From Ruminococcus sp. UBA3665 (GTDB lineage: Bacteria > Bacillota > Clostridia > Oscillospirales > Ruminococcaceae), in contig DFJS01000049.1 of the NCBI GenBank assembly GCA_002373165.1, forward strand, positions 47,791 to 111,790: a stretch of DNA of 64,000 nt, given 5' to 3'. The position numbers were made by a program, and so were the translations under genes. The notes beneath the pieces were generated by a model. The model was not told the origin of the DNA and searched no databases. It saw nothing but the letters and a program-made list of their open reading frames with translations. Of this stretch, positions 15,549 to 24,394 are shown one piece after another (position 1 is the first letter of the stretch; every line of letters begins with the position of its first letter).

Positions 15549-16877
15549 ATGCCGTTACCCGTTGTTGCCGTAGTCGGCAGACCGAACGTCGGAAAATCGA
15601 CGTTATTTAATAAACTAATCGGACAAAGATTATCTATCGTAGAAGATACCCCCGGCGTGACCCGTGACAGAATCTATTCCAGATGCGAATGGAGAGAACA
15701 TAAATTCATGGTTGTTGATACAGGTGGTATCGAGCCTAAAGAAGATGATAAACTGCTGACTCTCATGCGCCAGCAGGCCGAACTTGCCATTTCTCATGCG
15801 GATGTGATTGTCTTCGTGACGGATGTCCGCAGCGGCGTGACTGCCAATGACTACGCCGTTGCCGATATGCTCCAGAAATCCGGAAAACCCGTCGTTCTGG
15901 CCGTCAATAAATGCGATACCCTCGGAGAAATCCCCATGGATGTCTATGAATTCTATAATCTGGGAATCGGCGAACCGTTCCCGATTTCGTCCGTGCACGG
16001 TCACGGTACAGGCGATATGCTCGACGAGATTATCAGGCATTTCCCGGAAGAAAATACAGAAGATTATGAAGAAACAGATATCAAAGTAGCTGTCATCGGC
16101 AAGCCCAACGCCGGAAAATCTTCTCTGATTAACCGCATCGCCGGAGAAGAACGCGTGATTGTCTCTGATATCGCCGGAACGACCCGTGATGCCACAGATA
16201 CAGTCATCGAACGCGGCGAAGACAGATATGTCTTTATTGATACTGCCGGAATCCGGAAAAAATCTAAAATCACTGAAAAAATTGAACATTTCAGCGTTCT
16301 GAGAGCTTATATGGCCGTTGACCGCGCGGATGTCTGTGTCATCATGATTGATGCCGTTACAGGCTTCACAGAACAGGATTCCAAAGTCGCCGGCTATGCT
16401 CACGAACAGGGCAAGGCCTGCATCGTTGCCGTCAATAAATGGGATGCTGTCGAAAAAACAGATAAGACTATGAACGAATTCCGGACTAAATTAGAGAATG
16501 ATTTCAGTTTTATGTCTTATGTTCCGTTTATTTTCATCTCTGCCAAGACAGGCCAGCGTGTCGAAAAATTATTCGAGATGATCAAGCATGTATATCAGCA
16601 GAATTCTATGCGCATCAGCACGGGTATGCTGAATGATATTCTTGCCTATGCCGTCGCCAGAGTGCAGCCGCCGTCCGATAAAGGCCGCAGACTCAAAATT
16701 TATTATATGACACAGGCATCCTCCAAGCCGCCGACATTTGTCTTATTCGTCAACAGAGCAGATTTGTTTCATTTTTCTTATCAGAGATATATCGAAAATC
16801 AGATTCGCTCTACATTCGGCATGGAAGGAACACCCATCCGGATGATTGTCCGCGAACGCAACCGGAACGATGCCTGA
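15549..16877 (+). CDS. der: GTPase Der (EngA), ribosome biogenesis
   Basis: This double GTPase is needed for 50S subunit assembly. The 442 residues contain two G domains (GRPNVGKSTLFNKL with DTPGVTRD and NKCD; GKPNAGKSSLINRI with DIAGTTRD and NKWD) and the C-terminal KH-like domain (PPSDKGRRLKIYYMTQ). Strong AAAGGAGGAG precedes ATG 15549. It is the centre of a run of housekeeping genes: DUF512, hypothetical, der, plsY, PH-like, gpsA, mutY. Confidence 0.97.
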   Translation: MPLPVVAVVGRPNVGKSTLFNKLIGQRLSIVEDTPGVTRDRIYSRCEWREHKFMVVDTGGIEPKEDDKLLTLMRQQAELAISHADVIVFVTDVRSGVTANDYAVADMLQKSGKPVVLAVNKCDTLGEIPMDVYEFYNLGIGEPFPISSVHGHGTGDMLDEIIRHFPEENTEDYEETDIKVAVIGKPNAGKSSLINRIAGEERVIVSDIAGTTRDATDTVIERGEDRYVFIDTAGIRKKSKITEKIEHFSVLRAYMAVDRADVCVIMIDAVTGFTEQDSKVAGYAHEQGKACIVAVNKWDAVEKTDKTMNEFRTKLENDFSFMSYVPFIFISAKTGQRVEKLFEMIKHVYQQNSMRISTGMLNDILAYAVARVQPPSDKGRRLKIYYMTQASSKPPTFVLFVNRADLFHFSYQRYIENQIRSTFGMEGTPIRMIVRERNRNDA

Positions 16878-16892
16878 CAGGAGGATGACAGC

Positions 16893-17570
16893 ATGATACT
16901 TCTTTCCTGTGTGATTGCCGCCGCGCTGGGCTATCTGTTCGGGAGCATCAATTCGGCAATTCTGACAGTCAGATTATTAAAACATGAGGATATCCGGAAT
17001 TTCGGAAGCGGCAACGCCGGACTGACAAACACGCTCCGCTGTTTCGGGAAAGGCTGTGCACTGATTACTCTGATCGGCGATTTAGCCAAAGGCATGATTG
17101 CAGTCATGCTGAGTCAGCTGTTCGGGAAGATGCTCGCCGGAGCGGAGGCAGATTTGTATCTGCTGGGATGCATTGCCGGGATTTTCGCGATTCTGGGGCA
17201 TGTATTCCCGTTATATCACGGCTTCAAGGGCGGAAAAGGCGTTCTTGTCGGGGTATCTATTTTTTTAATTCTGGACTGGAGAGTCTTTTTAATCCTGATT
17301 GGTATTTTTGCGCTGGTTCTGGCAATCTGGAAATATGTCAGTCTGGCCTCGATTACTGCGACAGCCTGCTGTCCGTTCGTGACCTTTGCGGCACAATATT
17401 TTCTGGAAGATATGCATCATCAGGAATTTACGCTGAATCAGATTTTTCTGCATTTCGGGCTGATGTGCATCATGGCGTTTATGATTATCTTCATGCACAG
17501 GTCTAATATTCAGCGGCTGAAAGCCGGAACGGAAAGCAAAATCGGTCAGAAAGGGAAGAAAATCAAATGA
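16893..17570 (+). CDS. plsY: Glycerol-3-phosphate acyltransferase PlsY
   Basis: This membrane enzyme transfers the acyl group of acyl-phosphate to glycerol-3-phosphate, the first step of phospholipid synthesis. The 225 residues have several membrane helices and the three conserved loops: GSINSAIL, GSGNAGLTNTLR and GHVFPLYHGFKGGKGV. The start is 15 nt after der and the stop overlaps the next ATG by 4 nt. gpsA, which makes its substrate, lies two genes on. Confidence 0.95.
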   Translation: MILLSCVIAAALGYLFGSINSAILTVRLLKHEDIRNFGSGNAGLTNTLRCFGKGCALITLIGDLAKGMIAVMLSQLFGKMLAGAEADLYLLGCIAGIFAILGHVFPLYHGFKGGKGVLVGVSIFLILDWRVFLILIGIFALVLAIWKYVSLASITATACCPFVTFAAQYFLEDMHHQEFTLNQIFLHFGLMCIMAFMIIFMHRSNIQRLKAGTESKIGQKGKKIK

Positions 17571-18052
17571 AACCGCAGTCCGGCGAAATCAGCTATCAAA
17601 TGAAATGGAAGGTGCTTTTCACAATATTTCTGGCTGGCAGTATGCTGTTATGTGTCTTCATGGTTTTCTGGCATACGGAAGAACTGCTTTCATGGCTGAT
17701 GCTTGTGTTTACTGTTCCGGTGTTCAGTATTTGTATTATGATGTACTGGCGGTACAGATTTGCATATAACAGCAGTACAGATATGCTGTCTTTCCGGAAA
17801 GGTGTTCAGAAAGAAATCCAGTTTTCTATTTCTGAGATTACTAAAATTCATACCAAACAGGAAGAAAAATATATCAAAGGCGGCCGGACTGTGTATGACA
17901 TACTTTGTATTCAGCTTGACGGGCAGAATCTGGAAATCATTTATCATATTGAGTTCGCCGATTTTATTGCTGTGTCATTGGATATAGAAAATTTGGTGAA
18001 GTACGTTCAGCAGAAAACTTGTAACGTTCCGGAACAATCCGGCACTAACTAA
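17567..18052 (+). CDS. Two-helix membrane protein with PH-like domain
   Basis: The ATG overlaps the plsY stop (ATGA), so translation is coupled. Two hydrophobic helices (LFTIFLAGSMLLCVFMVF and MLVFTVPVFSICIMMYW) precede a soluble beta domain (MLSFRKGVQKEIQFSISEIT) of the kind found in bacterial PH-domain membrane proteins. It shares this plan with the partial gene at 3-383. It lies between plsY and gpsA, the phospholipid genes, but a role there is only inferred. Confidence 0.7.
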   Translation: MKPQSGEISYQMKWKVLFTIFLAGSMLLCVFMVFWHTEELLSWLMLVFTVPVFSICIMMYWRYRFAYNSSTDMLSFRKGVQKEIQFSISEITKIHTKQEEKYIKGGRTVYDILCIQLDGQNLEIIYHIEFADFIAVSLDIENLVKYVQQKTCNVPEQSGTN

Positions 18053-18075
18053 TAAATCTGAAAGGAGCGTTTTTT

Positions 18076-19107
18076 ATGGCAGAAATTACAATTTTAGGTT
18101 CCGGCGCGTTTGGTCTGGCTCTGGCCGTCATGTGCCGCAACTGCGGCCACGATGTCACAGTCTGGTCAAAATTCGAGGAGGAAATCAACGAAATCCGCAC
18201 TACCGGCGAACTCTCCGGCAAGCTTCCGGGAGTGAAAATTCCGTCTGATATTCTGCTGACAACTGATATTTCCAGCGTATCCGGAAAAGATGTTGTGTTA
18301 ATCGGCATTCCGACCTCTTTTTTGAGAGGTGTTATTCAGGAGGCCGCCCCGTATCTGACAAAAAACACTGTTCTTGTCAATACGTCAAAAGGCCTCGAAG
18401 CCGGAACGTATCAGCGCATGAGTGAAGTCATTCACGAAGAAGCCCCGGAAAATCCGGTTGTCGTGCTGACAGGGCCGTCTCATGCCGAAGAGCTTTCCAG
18501 AGGCATCCCCACAACTGTGACCGTCGCCAGTCAGGATGTCAAATATGCCGAGTATATTCAGGATCTGTTCACCTGCGGTACACTCCGGCTTTATGTCAAT
18601 ATTGATGTAATCGGCTGCGAACTGGGCGGTTCGATGAAGAATATCATTGCACTGGCCGCCGGAATCAGCGATGGGTTAGGCTTCGGCGATAATACCAAGG
18701 CCGCTCTGATGACAAGAGGCATTCACGAAATCACCTGTCTGGGGCTGGAATGCGGCGCGGAAATGGATACGTTTGCAGGATTGAGCGGTCTGGGCGATCT
18801 GATCGTTACCTGTACCAGTATGCACAGCAGAAACCGCAGAGCCGGCATCCTGATCGGACAGGGCATTTCTCCGGAAGAGGCCGTCAGACTGGTCGGCACA
18901 GTCGAGGGCTATTACTGCTGCGAAGCCGCTTACGGACTGGCAAAGAAGCTCGGCGTTCCCATGCCGATCAATGAAGAATTATATCATTTGCTGTACGAAA
19001 ACGGCGATGTGCGCGAATCAATGAAAAAACTCATGGGAAGACCCAACCGGCACGAATGCGAACATTATATGACACTCGAACAGCTCGCCAAACTCGGACA
19101 GGGATGA
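18076..19107 (+). CDS. gpsA: Glycerol-3-phosphate dehydrogenase [NAD(P)+]
   Basis: The enzyme reduces dihydroxyacetone phosphate to sn-glycerol-3-phosphate, the substrate of PlsY. The 343 residues start with the Rossmann motif GSGAFGLALAVMCRNCG. The NTSKGLE and GPSHAEELSRG motifs follow, and the C-terminal catalytic segment ELGGSMKNIIALAAGISDG contains the conserved lysine. AAAGGAG precedes ATG 18076. It is co-transcribed with plsY and followed 6 nt later by the mutY fusion. Confidence 0.97.
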   Translation: MAEITILGSGAFGLALAVMCRNCGHDVTVWSKFEEEINEIRTTGELSGKLPGVKIPSDILLTTDISSVSGKDVVLIGIPTSFLRGVIQEAAPYLTKNTVLVNTSKGLEAGTYQRMSEVIHEEAPENPVVVLTGPSHAEELSRGIPTTVTVASQDVKYAEYIQDLFTCGTLRLYVNIDVIGCELGGSMKNIIALAAGISDGLGFGDNTKAALMTRGIHEITCLGLECGAEMDTFAGLSGLGDLIVTCTSMHSRNRRAGILIGQGISPEEAVRLVGTVEGYYCCEAAYGLAKKLGVPMPINEELYHLLYENGDVRESMKKLMGRPNRHECEHYMTLEQLAKLGQG

Positions 19108-19113
19108 TAATAT

Positions 19114-20700
19114 ATGAATTTATTCTCACAGATAGAAAATTTTGTGCCTGAAACTGCTCAGGAAACCTCTGCAAAACAGGATTTGTTACTCCTGATTCAC
19201 AAATATGGGAATGCTCTGTTATCCAGAGACTGCGAAGCCGGACATATTACATGTTCCGGCTTGGTTTTGTCGCCGGATTTGAATAAAACGCTGATGGCCT
19301 ATCATCTGATTTATCAGTCCGTCGGCTGGCTGGGCGGTCATGCCGACGGCGAAGAAGATCTGCCCGGCGTGGCTCTGCGTGAAGTGCAGGAAGAAACTTC
19401 TGTATCAAAAATCTGGTTTTTGTCAAAGAAAATTCTTTCCATTGATATTCTCCCTGTTCCGGCGCATCAGAAGCACGGAAAGCCCGTTCCGGAACATCTG
19501 CATTATAACGTCACTTACGGCTTTCTCGCCCCGGAACAGCAGAAAATCGCTGACAAGCCGGACGAAAATAAAAATGTCCGCTGGATTGCTTTGCATCAGA
19601 TTCCGGAACTCTGCACAGAACCGCAGATGATTCCCATCTATCAGAAAATTATTTCCAGAATGAAAGCTATCGCAGTACAGAAACAGACAATTCCGGAACA
19701 GATTACACAGCCGCTTCTGGACTGGTATCCGGCGCATCACAGAGAGCTGCCCTGGCGGCAGGATTGTGACCCGTATCATATATGGATTTCTGAAATCATG
19801 CTTCAGCAGACCAGAGTGGAGGCCGTCAGAAATTATTATACCAGATTTCTGAACGCTCTGCCGGATATTCAGGCTCTGGCATCCTGTCCGGAAGAAAAGC
19901 TTCTGAAATTATGGGAAGGCCTGGGCTATTATAACCGCGTACGGAATATGCAGAAAGCCGCACAGATTATCATGAATCAGCATCAGGGGAAATTTCCGGA
20001 TTCGTATGACGAAATCAGGAAGCTTCCGGGCATCGGGGATTATACCGCCGGAGCTGTCAGTTCCATTTGTTTTGCCCGTCCCACTCCGGCAGTAGACGGA
20101 AATGTGCTCCGTGTCATGGCAAGGCTGGAAGAGGATTTCAGAAATATTCTGGATAATTCTGTCAAGAAAGATATCACTGTTCAGCTGGAGCAGATTTATA
20201 ATCCCCATAATGCCGGAACACTCACACAAGTCCTGATGGAACTCGGCGCGACAGTCTGTATTCCGAACGGTGCGCCGCTCTGTGAAGTCTGTCCTGTAAG
20301 CAGAATCTGCATGGCAAGGCAGAATCAGAGCGTTTCTGATCTGCCCGTAAGATTGAAAAAACAAAAACGCAGAACGGAACAGAAAACTGTTTTCGTTCTG
20401 CAATATGAAAATAAAATTGCCGTCCGCAAACGCCCTCCGTCCGGCCTGCTGGCATCGCTCTGGGAGCTTCCCAGTCTGGAAGGGCATCTCACGCCGGAGG
20501 AATGCGTAAAAGCCGCAGAAGACTGGAATACCGCCCCCAGAGAATTGATTAAAATCAATACAAGAACCCATGTGTTTACACACATCACATGGCAGATGCA
20601 GGGCGTATTTCTCAAATGCGGACGGCAGAATTCTGATTTTGTCTGGGCTGACCCGGAAGAATATGCCCTGCCGACGGCATTCCGGTGCATTCTGGAGTAA
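19114..20700 (+). CDS. mutY: Fusion: N-terminal Nudix hydrolase + MutY adenine DNA glycosylase
   Basis: The 528 residues hold three parts. Residues 30-180 form a Nudix domain with a complete box (GGHADGEEDLPGVALREVQE followed by ETSV). Residues 198-400 are MutY: helix-hairpin-helix core LPGIGDYTAGA, catalytic E236 (LQQTRVE), D328 (PAVDGNV) and a [4Fe-4S] cluster at C382-x7-C-x2-C-x5-C. Residues 405-528 are the usual MutT-like recognition domain. MutY removes A opposite 8-oxoG. The extra Nudix domain might clean oxidised nucleotides, but its substrate is unknown. It is last in the gpsA run, and its stop abuts that of sigF. Confidence 0.93.
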   Translation: MNLFSQIENFVPETAQETSAKQDLLLLIHKYGNALLSRDCEAGHITCSGLVLSPDLNKTLMAYHLIYQSVGWLGGHADGEEDLPGVALREVQEETSVSKIWFLSKKILSIDILPVPAHQKHGKPVPEHLHYNVTYGFLAPEQQKIADKPDENKNVRWIALHQIPELCTEPQMIPIYQKIISRMKAIAVQKQTIPEQITQPLLDWYPAHHRELPWRQDCDPYHIWISEIMLQQTRVEAVRNYYTRFLNALPDIQALASCPEEKLLKLWEGLGYYNRVRNMQKAAQIIMNQHQGKFPDSYDEIRKLPGIGDYTAGAVSSICFARPTPAVDGNVLRVMARLEEDFRNILDNSVKKDITVQLEQIYNPHNAGTLTQVLMELGATVCIPNGAPLCEVCPVSRICMARQNQSVSDLPVRLKKQKRRTEQKTVFVLQYENKIAVRKRPPSGLLASLWELPSLEGHLTPEECVKAAEDWNTAPRELIKINTRTHVFTHITWQMQGVFLKCGRQNSDFVWADPEEYALPTAFRCILE

Positions 20701-21357
20701 TTATTTTAATAATTCCTGCCGCAGATAAGCTAATAATTTCTTCTCCCGGCGGGAAACCTGCACTTGAGTCATGCCTAATTTTTCAGCCGTTTTTGTCTGT
20801 GTCAGATTCTGATAATACCGTAATTCCAGCAAAGCTCTGTCTTTCTGGGACAGCAGCTGCATTACCTGATGCAGGGCAAGCTTATCGCTGATAGCCTCGT
20901 CAGGAGCTTCTACTGCAATATCAATCTGCGATTCGTCCTCGTCGGAAGATGTCAGCGAAACGGCCGGACTGACTGCGCATAAGGCCATTGCAACCGCTTC
21001 CGGCGAAGTGCCTGTCTGTTCGGCCAGTACTGAAATCGGTGGTTCCATGCCTGTTTCTTTCAGGGACGCTTCCCGGATTTTCTGGATTTTCATGGCCAGT
21101 TCGCGCAGTCCCCGTGAAACATGTACCGTTCCGGATTCCCGGAACAGCCGTTTGATTTCTCCCAGAATCACAGGAACGGCATATGTCGAGAACTGCACTC
21201 CGCGCGAGGCATCAAACGCTTTGGCCGCCTTGACAAGGCCTTCGCAGCCGGCAGAATATAAATCTTCATAGGGAATGCCCCTGTTCCGGAACCGGTTGGC
21301 ACACAGATGCACCAGTCCCAGATGCTCTTCCGGCCGGGGATTAGTCGTCTTCTGCAT
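20701..21357 (-). CDS. sigF: Forespore sigma factor SigF
   Basis: The 218 residues fit a sporulation sigma-70 member. Region 2 reads YEDLYSAGCEGLVKAAKAFD and GVQFSTYAVPVILGEIKRLF; region 4 reads LLELRYYQNLTQTKTAEKLG and MTQVQVSRREKKLL. Gene order spoIIAA-spoIIAB-sigF identifies it as sigma-F rather than sigma-G. It is about 35 residues shorter than the B. subtilis protein, mostly at the N-terminus. The start overlaps the spoIIAB end by 17 nt. No spore-coat or other late genes lie close by. Confidence 0.9.
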   Translation of the reverse strand: MQKTTNPRPEEHLGLVHLCANRFRNRGIPYEDLYSAGCEGLVKAAKAFDASRGVQFSTYAVPVILGEIKRLFRESGTVHVSRGLRELAMKIQKIREASLKETGMEPPISVLAEQTGTSPEAVAMALCAVSPAVSLTSSDEDESQIDIAVEAPDEAISDKLALHQVMQLLSQKDRALLELRYYQNLTQTKTAEKLGMTQVQVSRREKKLLAYLRQELLK

Positions 21358-21787
21358 GAATCCGGCCGAGTTTCCGGCGCATAGTCAGGACAGTGCCGTT
21401 TCCGGGCGAACTTCTGACATGCAGGCTGTCTGTAAATTCCTGCATAATTGCAAATCCCAGCCCGGCGCGGTCTTCTTCCGGCGCGGAGGTATACAGCGGA
21501 GTCATAGCCTGTTCGATATCCGGAATGCCGCAGCCCTTGTCGCTGACGCGTATGTACAGCACGCGCTCCGGCAGCATACGCAGGCAGACGGCAACATCGC
21601 CGGAACAGTTCCGGTAACCGTGGACAATGGCGTTGGTAACGGCTTCTGAGATGACTGTCCGCAGGTCGGCCAGTTCCTGCGCCGTGGGGTCGGCAGGAAT
21701 CAGAAAGGCAGACAGAGCCGCTCTTGCCAGAGCTTCGTTTGCCGATACGGCCGGAAACAAACAGCGGAATTCGTTCAGTGTGTTCAT
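21341..21787 (-). CDS. spoIIAB: Anti-sigma F factor / serine kinase SpoIIAB
   Basis: This GHKL-fold kinase binds SigF and phosphorylates SpoIIAA. Visible are the N box EAVTNAIVHGY, the G1 box DKGCGIPDIEQAM and the G2 region GLGFAIMQEFTDSLHV. The 148 residues are normal. Its ATG overlaps the spoIIAA stop by 4 nt, so translation is coupled. Confidence 0.94.
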   Translation of the reverse strand: MNTLNEFRCLFPAVSANEALARAALSAFLIPADPTAQELADLRTVISEAVTNAIVHGYRNCSGDVAVCLRMLPERVLYIRVSDKGCGIPDIEQAMTPLYTSAPEEDRAGLGFAIMQEFTDSLHVRSSPGNGTVLTMRRKLGRIHAEDD

Positions 21788-22104
21788 GCATTCACCCCCT
21801 CGCAGATCTGAGCCAGGCGTTCCATGCCGGCCAGTTTCAGCACCCGGCTGATGTAGGCCGAGGCATTTTGAATTCTGATTTCTCCGCCCATTGGCTGGAG
21901 GATTTTATATCTGCCCATAATCAGGCCGATTCCGGAACTGTCCATAAACGTGACCGCCTGAAAATCCAGCACCAGAATCCGGGGCATATGGGCATAGAGG
22001 GCGGCATCAATTTCAGTGCGGAGCATAGCACTTCTGTGATGATCCAGTTCGCCGTCCAGGCGTACAAGCAGTTCCTGACTGCTGGTATCGTAGTGTAATT
22101 TCAT
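21784..22104 (-). CDS. spoIIAA: Anti-sigma F factor antagonist SpoIIAA
   Basis: This STAS-domain protein, when unphosphorylated, releases SigF from SpoIIAB. The phosphorylated serine motif is intact (VTFMDSSGIGLIMGRY) and the protein is full length (106 residues). It is first in the three-gene spoIIA operon. AAAGGAC precedes the start; a clear sigma-A or sigma-H promoter could not be fixed in the 150 nt upstream. Confidence 0.94.
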   Translation of the reverse strand: MKLHYDTSSQELLVRLDGELDHHRSAMLRTEIDAALYAHMPRILVLDFQAVTFMDSSGIGLIMGRYKILQPMGGEIRIQNASAYISRVLKLAGMERLAQICEGVNA

Positions 22105-22232
22105 AACAGCAAAAAGTCCTTTCTTTGTTTCTGTTTCTGTATGCTTATTATATCATATTCCGGATGGCGGATTTTGTCAGAACAGGGAAGGGCAGAAAAA
22201 AATCCGGAATTTTATTTCCGGGCTGGAAACAT

Positions 22233-22259
22233 AAAAAAATCCCCTGCAAAAGCAGGGGA
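22233..22259 (-). terminator. Terminator after tRNA-Thr
   Basis: On the minus strand, CCCCTGC-TTTT-GCAGGGG then ATTTTTTT, directly behind the tRNA. Confidence 0.92.
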
Positions 22260-22260
22260 C

Positions 22261-22336
22261 TGGAGCTGATGACCGGATTTGAACCGGTGACCTACGCCTT
22301 ACCAAGGCGTTGCGCTACCACCTGTGCCACATCAGC
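22261..22336 (-). tRNA. tRNA-Thr (GGT anticodon)
   Basis: Cloverleaf on the minus strand. The acceptor arms are GCTGATG and CATCAGC. The anticodon arm is CGCC-TTGGTAA-GGCG with anticodon GGT. The T arm is CCGG-TTCAAAT-CCGG and the CCA end is encoded. It decodes ACC/ACU, the codon family that the thrS T-box is expected to sense. Confidence 0.97.
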
Positions 22337-22350
22337 CTCACGACTTATAT

Positions 22351-22379
22351 ATTATAGCATATTTCAAAGCATTTGTCAA
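22351..22379 (-). promoter_or_regulatory. Promoter of tRNA-Thr
   Basis: On the minus strand, TTGACA (22379-22374), a 17-nt spacer and TATAAT (22356-22351); full consensus. Confidence 0.9.
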
Positions 22380-22399
22380 GAGTTTTTTCAAAAAAAATT

Positions 22400-22430
22400 C
22401 AAAAAATCCGGACGGAACTGCTCCGTCCGG
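22400..22430 (-). terminator. Terminator after 22441-22665
   Basis: On the minus strand, CCGGACGGA, a 5-nt loop, TCCGTCCGG, then ATTTTTTG. Confidence 0.9.
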
Positions 22431-22440
22431 AGCAGGCCGG

Positions 22441-22665
22441 TTATTTTACCAGTTCTTTGAGTTTGTCCATCAGTTCCAGGTCTTCTTTTGTAATTTTCAG
22501 GTTGGTTTTGGCTTTTGTGCCGTCGGCAGATGTAATTTTAATTTCCAGCAGGCTGTCTTCGCCGAGTGCCTGTACGGAATAGCCCAGAAACTGGATGAAC
22601 TTCGGGTGACGCTCCTGAAAGCCCTGTAATAACGGTTTGATGTGCATTAATGCAAGTGGATTCAT
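22441..22665 (-). CDS. Small hypothetical protein
   Basis: The 74 residues start at ATG 22665 behind GAGGTAA and end just before a strong terminator. The sequence alternates strands and charged helices (LLEIKITSADGTKAKTNLKI; TKEDLELMDKLKELV), with no membrane segment or known motif. It is a single-gene unit, divergent from pyk. Confidence 0.7.
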   Translation of the reverse strand: MNPLALMHIKPLLQGFQERHPKFIQFLGYSVQALGEDSLLEIKITSADGTKAKTNLKITKEDLELMDKLKELVK

Positions 22666-22845
22666 AATCAGATTACCTCATTTCTAAATCATTGCGGAAT
22701 AAATCCGGCTATCGTTATTATAGCACAGTTTGGCAGAAATTGCAAGCGGTTTCCGGCAATTTATTGTTATTTTTCTGTCAATCCGGGATTTTTTTGCGCA
22801 TTCTGCTGAATCTGATAAATTTCACAAAAATTTCTTAAAATATAC

Positions 22846-22874
22846 TTGCAAATTTGACAGGCTTATGCTAAAAT
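22846..22874 (+). promoter_or_regulatory. Promoter of pyk
   Basis: TTGCAA 22846-22851, a 17-nt spacer and TAAAAT 22869-22874. Confidence 0.7.
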
Positions 22875-22917
22875 GAAAATGGAAAATTTTTTTAATTCAG
22901 AAGGAGCGTATTAGTTT

Positions 22918-24345
22918 ATGAGTAAACGAAAAACAAAAATTGTCTGCACCATCGGCCCGGCAACAGATCAGCCCGGCGTTCTGAAAGATATGATGCTTTC
23001 CGGCATGAACGTTGCAAGATTTAATTTTTCCCACGGCGATTATGCTACCCATCAGCAGAGATTTGAAGCAATTGTCAGCCTGCGTAAGGAACTCGGCCTG
23101 CCCGTTGCAACAATGCTGGATACCAAAGGCCCTGAAGTCCGCCTGAGAAAGTTTGTTGATAATAAGCCCGTCGAAATCCATGACGGCGATCTGTACACGC
23201 TGACAACAAACGATGTGCCGTGTACAAACGAGATCGGCAGTGTGACGTTCAAGAATCTGCCCCAGGATGTCAGCGTTGGCACCAGAATTCTGATCAATGA
23301 CGGCGTAATTGAACTGGTTGCCGAAAAAATCACCCGTACCGATGTGATCTGCCGTGTCATTCACGGCGGCGTACTCTCGAATAATAAGGGCATTAACGTC
23401 CCCGGCGTACGCCTCTCGATGCCTTACCTGAGTGATGCCGATATGAATGACCTCGAATTTGGCGCAAAAATGGGCTATGATTTTATTGCAGCAAGCTTTG
23501 TGCGCTCCGCGGCGGATATTAATTATTTAAGAAGATTCACAGAAAGTCTGGGCTGGTTCAATGTCCGGATTATCGCTAAAATTGAAAATCTGGACGGCGT
23601 GCATAATATTGATGAAATTCTGGAAGCCGCTGACGGCATCATGGTTGCACGCGGTGATATGGGCGTGGAAATTCCGTTTGAACAGATTCCCGCTATCCAG
23701 AAACAGCTGATTCAAAAAGGCTATAATGCCGGAAAACAGGTGATTACTGCTACCCAGATGCTGGAATCGATGATTACCAATCCGCGGCCGACCCGTGCCG
23801 AAATCACTGATGTTGCCAATGCAATCTATGACGGCACCAGTGCAATTATGCTCTCCGGAGAAACTGCTGCCGGGCAGTTCCCGGTAGAAGTGGTCCGCAC
23901 AATGGACCTGATTGCTTCTACTACAGAAGGCAATATTGATTATAAGCATGAATTCGCTGCCCGCAAGGAAAATGACAATGTCTCAATCGATGAGGGAATT
24001 GCCCACGCGGCAGTGACAACAGCACATGACCTGAACGCCAAGGCTATCATTGCTGTTACCAAGCGCGGCAAGACAGCAAGATTAATTTCCAAATTCCGTC
24101 CTTCTGTGCCGATTCTGGGCTGTACTACCGATGAGGACAACCAGCGCAAAATGAATATGAGCTGGGGCGTAACGCCGTTTGTTATTGATGAAGAAGATAA
24201 TACCGATACGCTCTTTGCCAAAGCCGTGGCCGCCGCCAAGAGTCTGGGGCATGTCAAGGAAGGCGATCTGGTAGTCATTACTGCCGGCGTTCCGCTGGGC
24301 ATTTCCGGTATGACTAACATGATGAAAGTAGAACGCATTATCTGA
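22918..24345 (+). CDS. pyk: Pyruvate kinase
   Basis: The enzyme converts phosphoenolpyruvate and ADP to pyruvate and ATP. The 475 residues show KTKIVCTIGPATDQPGVL, NFSHGDY, the catalytic signature IIAKIENLDGVHNIDEIL, MVARGDMGVEIP and ATQMLESMI. The C-terminal regulatory domain is present, but the extra PEP-utiliser domain of many Bacillus enzymes is absent. AGAAGGAG precedes ATG 22918. It is monocistronic, with its own promoter and terminator. Confidence 0.97.
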   Translation: MSKRKTKIVCTIGPATDQPGVLKDMMLSGMNVARFNFSHGDYATHQQRFEAIVSLRKELGLPVATMLDTKGPEVRLRKFVDNKPVEIHDGDLYTLTTNDVPCTNEIGSVTFKNLPQDVSVGTRILINDGVIELVAEKITRTDVICRVIHGGVLSNNKGINVPGVRLSMPYLSDADMNDLEFGAKMGYDFIAASFVRSAADINYLRRFTESLGWFNVRIIAKIENLDGVHNIDEILEAADGIMVARGDMGVEIPFEQIPAIQKQLIQKGYNAGKQVITATQMLESMITNPRPTRAEITDVANAIYDGTSAIMLSGETAAGQFPVEVVRTMDLIASTTEGNIDYKHEFAARKENDNVSIDEGIAHAAVTTAHDLNAKAIIAVTKRGKTARLISKFRPSVPILGCTTDEDNQRKMNMSWGVTPFVIDEEDNTDTLFAKAVAAAKSLGHVKEGDLVVITAGVPLGISGMTNMMKVERII

Positions 24346-24349
24346 ACAA

Positions 24350-24380
24350 AAAACCCCGGCTTCTGCCGGGGTTTGATTTG
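24350..24380 (+). terminator. Terminator between pyk and ispH
   Basis: AACCCCGGC-TTCT-GCCGGGGTT followed by TGATTTG. The A run on the other side (ACAAAAA) may serve the convergent ispH gene. Confidence 0.85.
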
Positions 24381-24394
24381 CTTTCAGGAAAGAC

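Noticed and set aside
22261..22336. tRNA-Thr as an integration site of a mobile element
   Set aside because: No integrase, direct repeat or phage genes are near; only housekeeping genes flank it.
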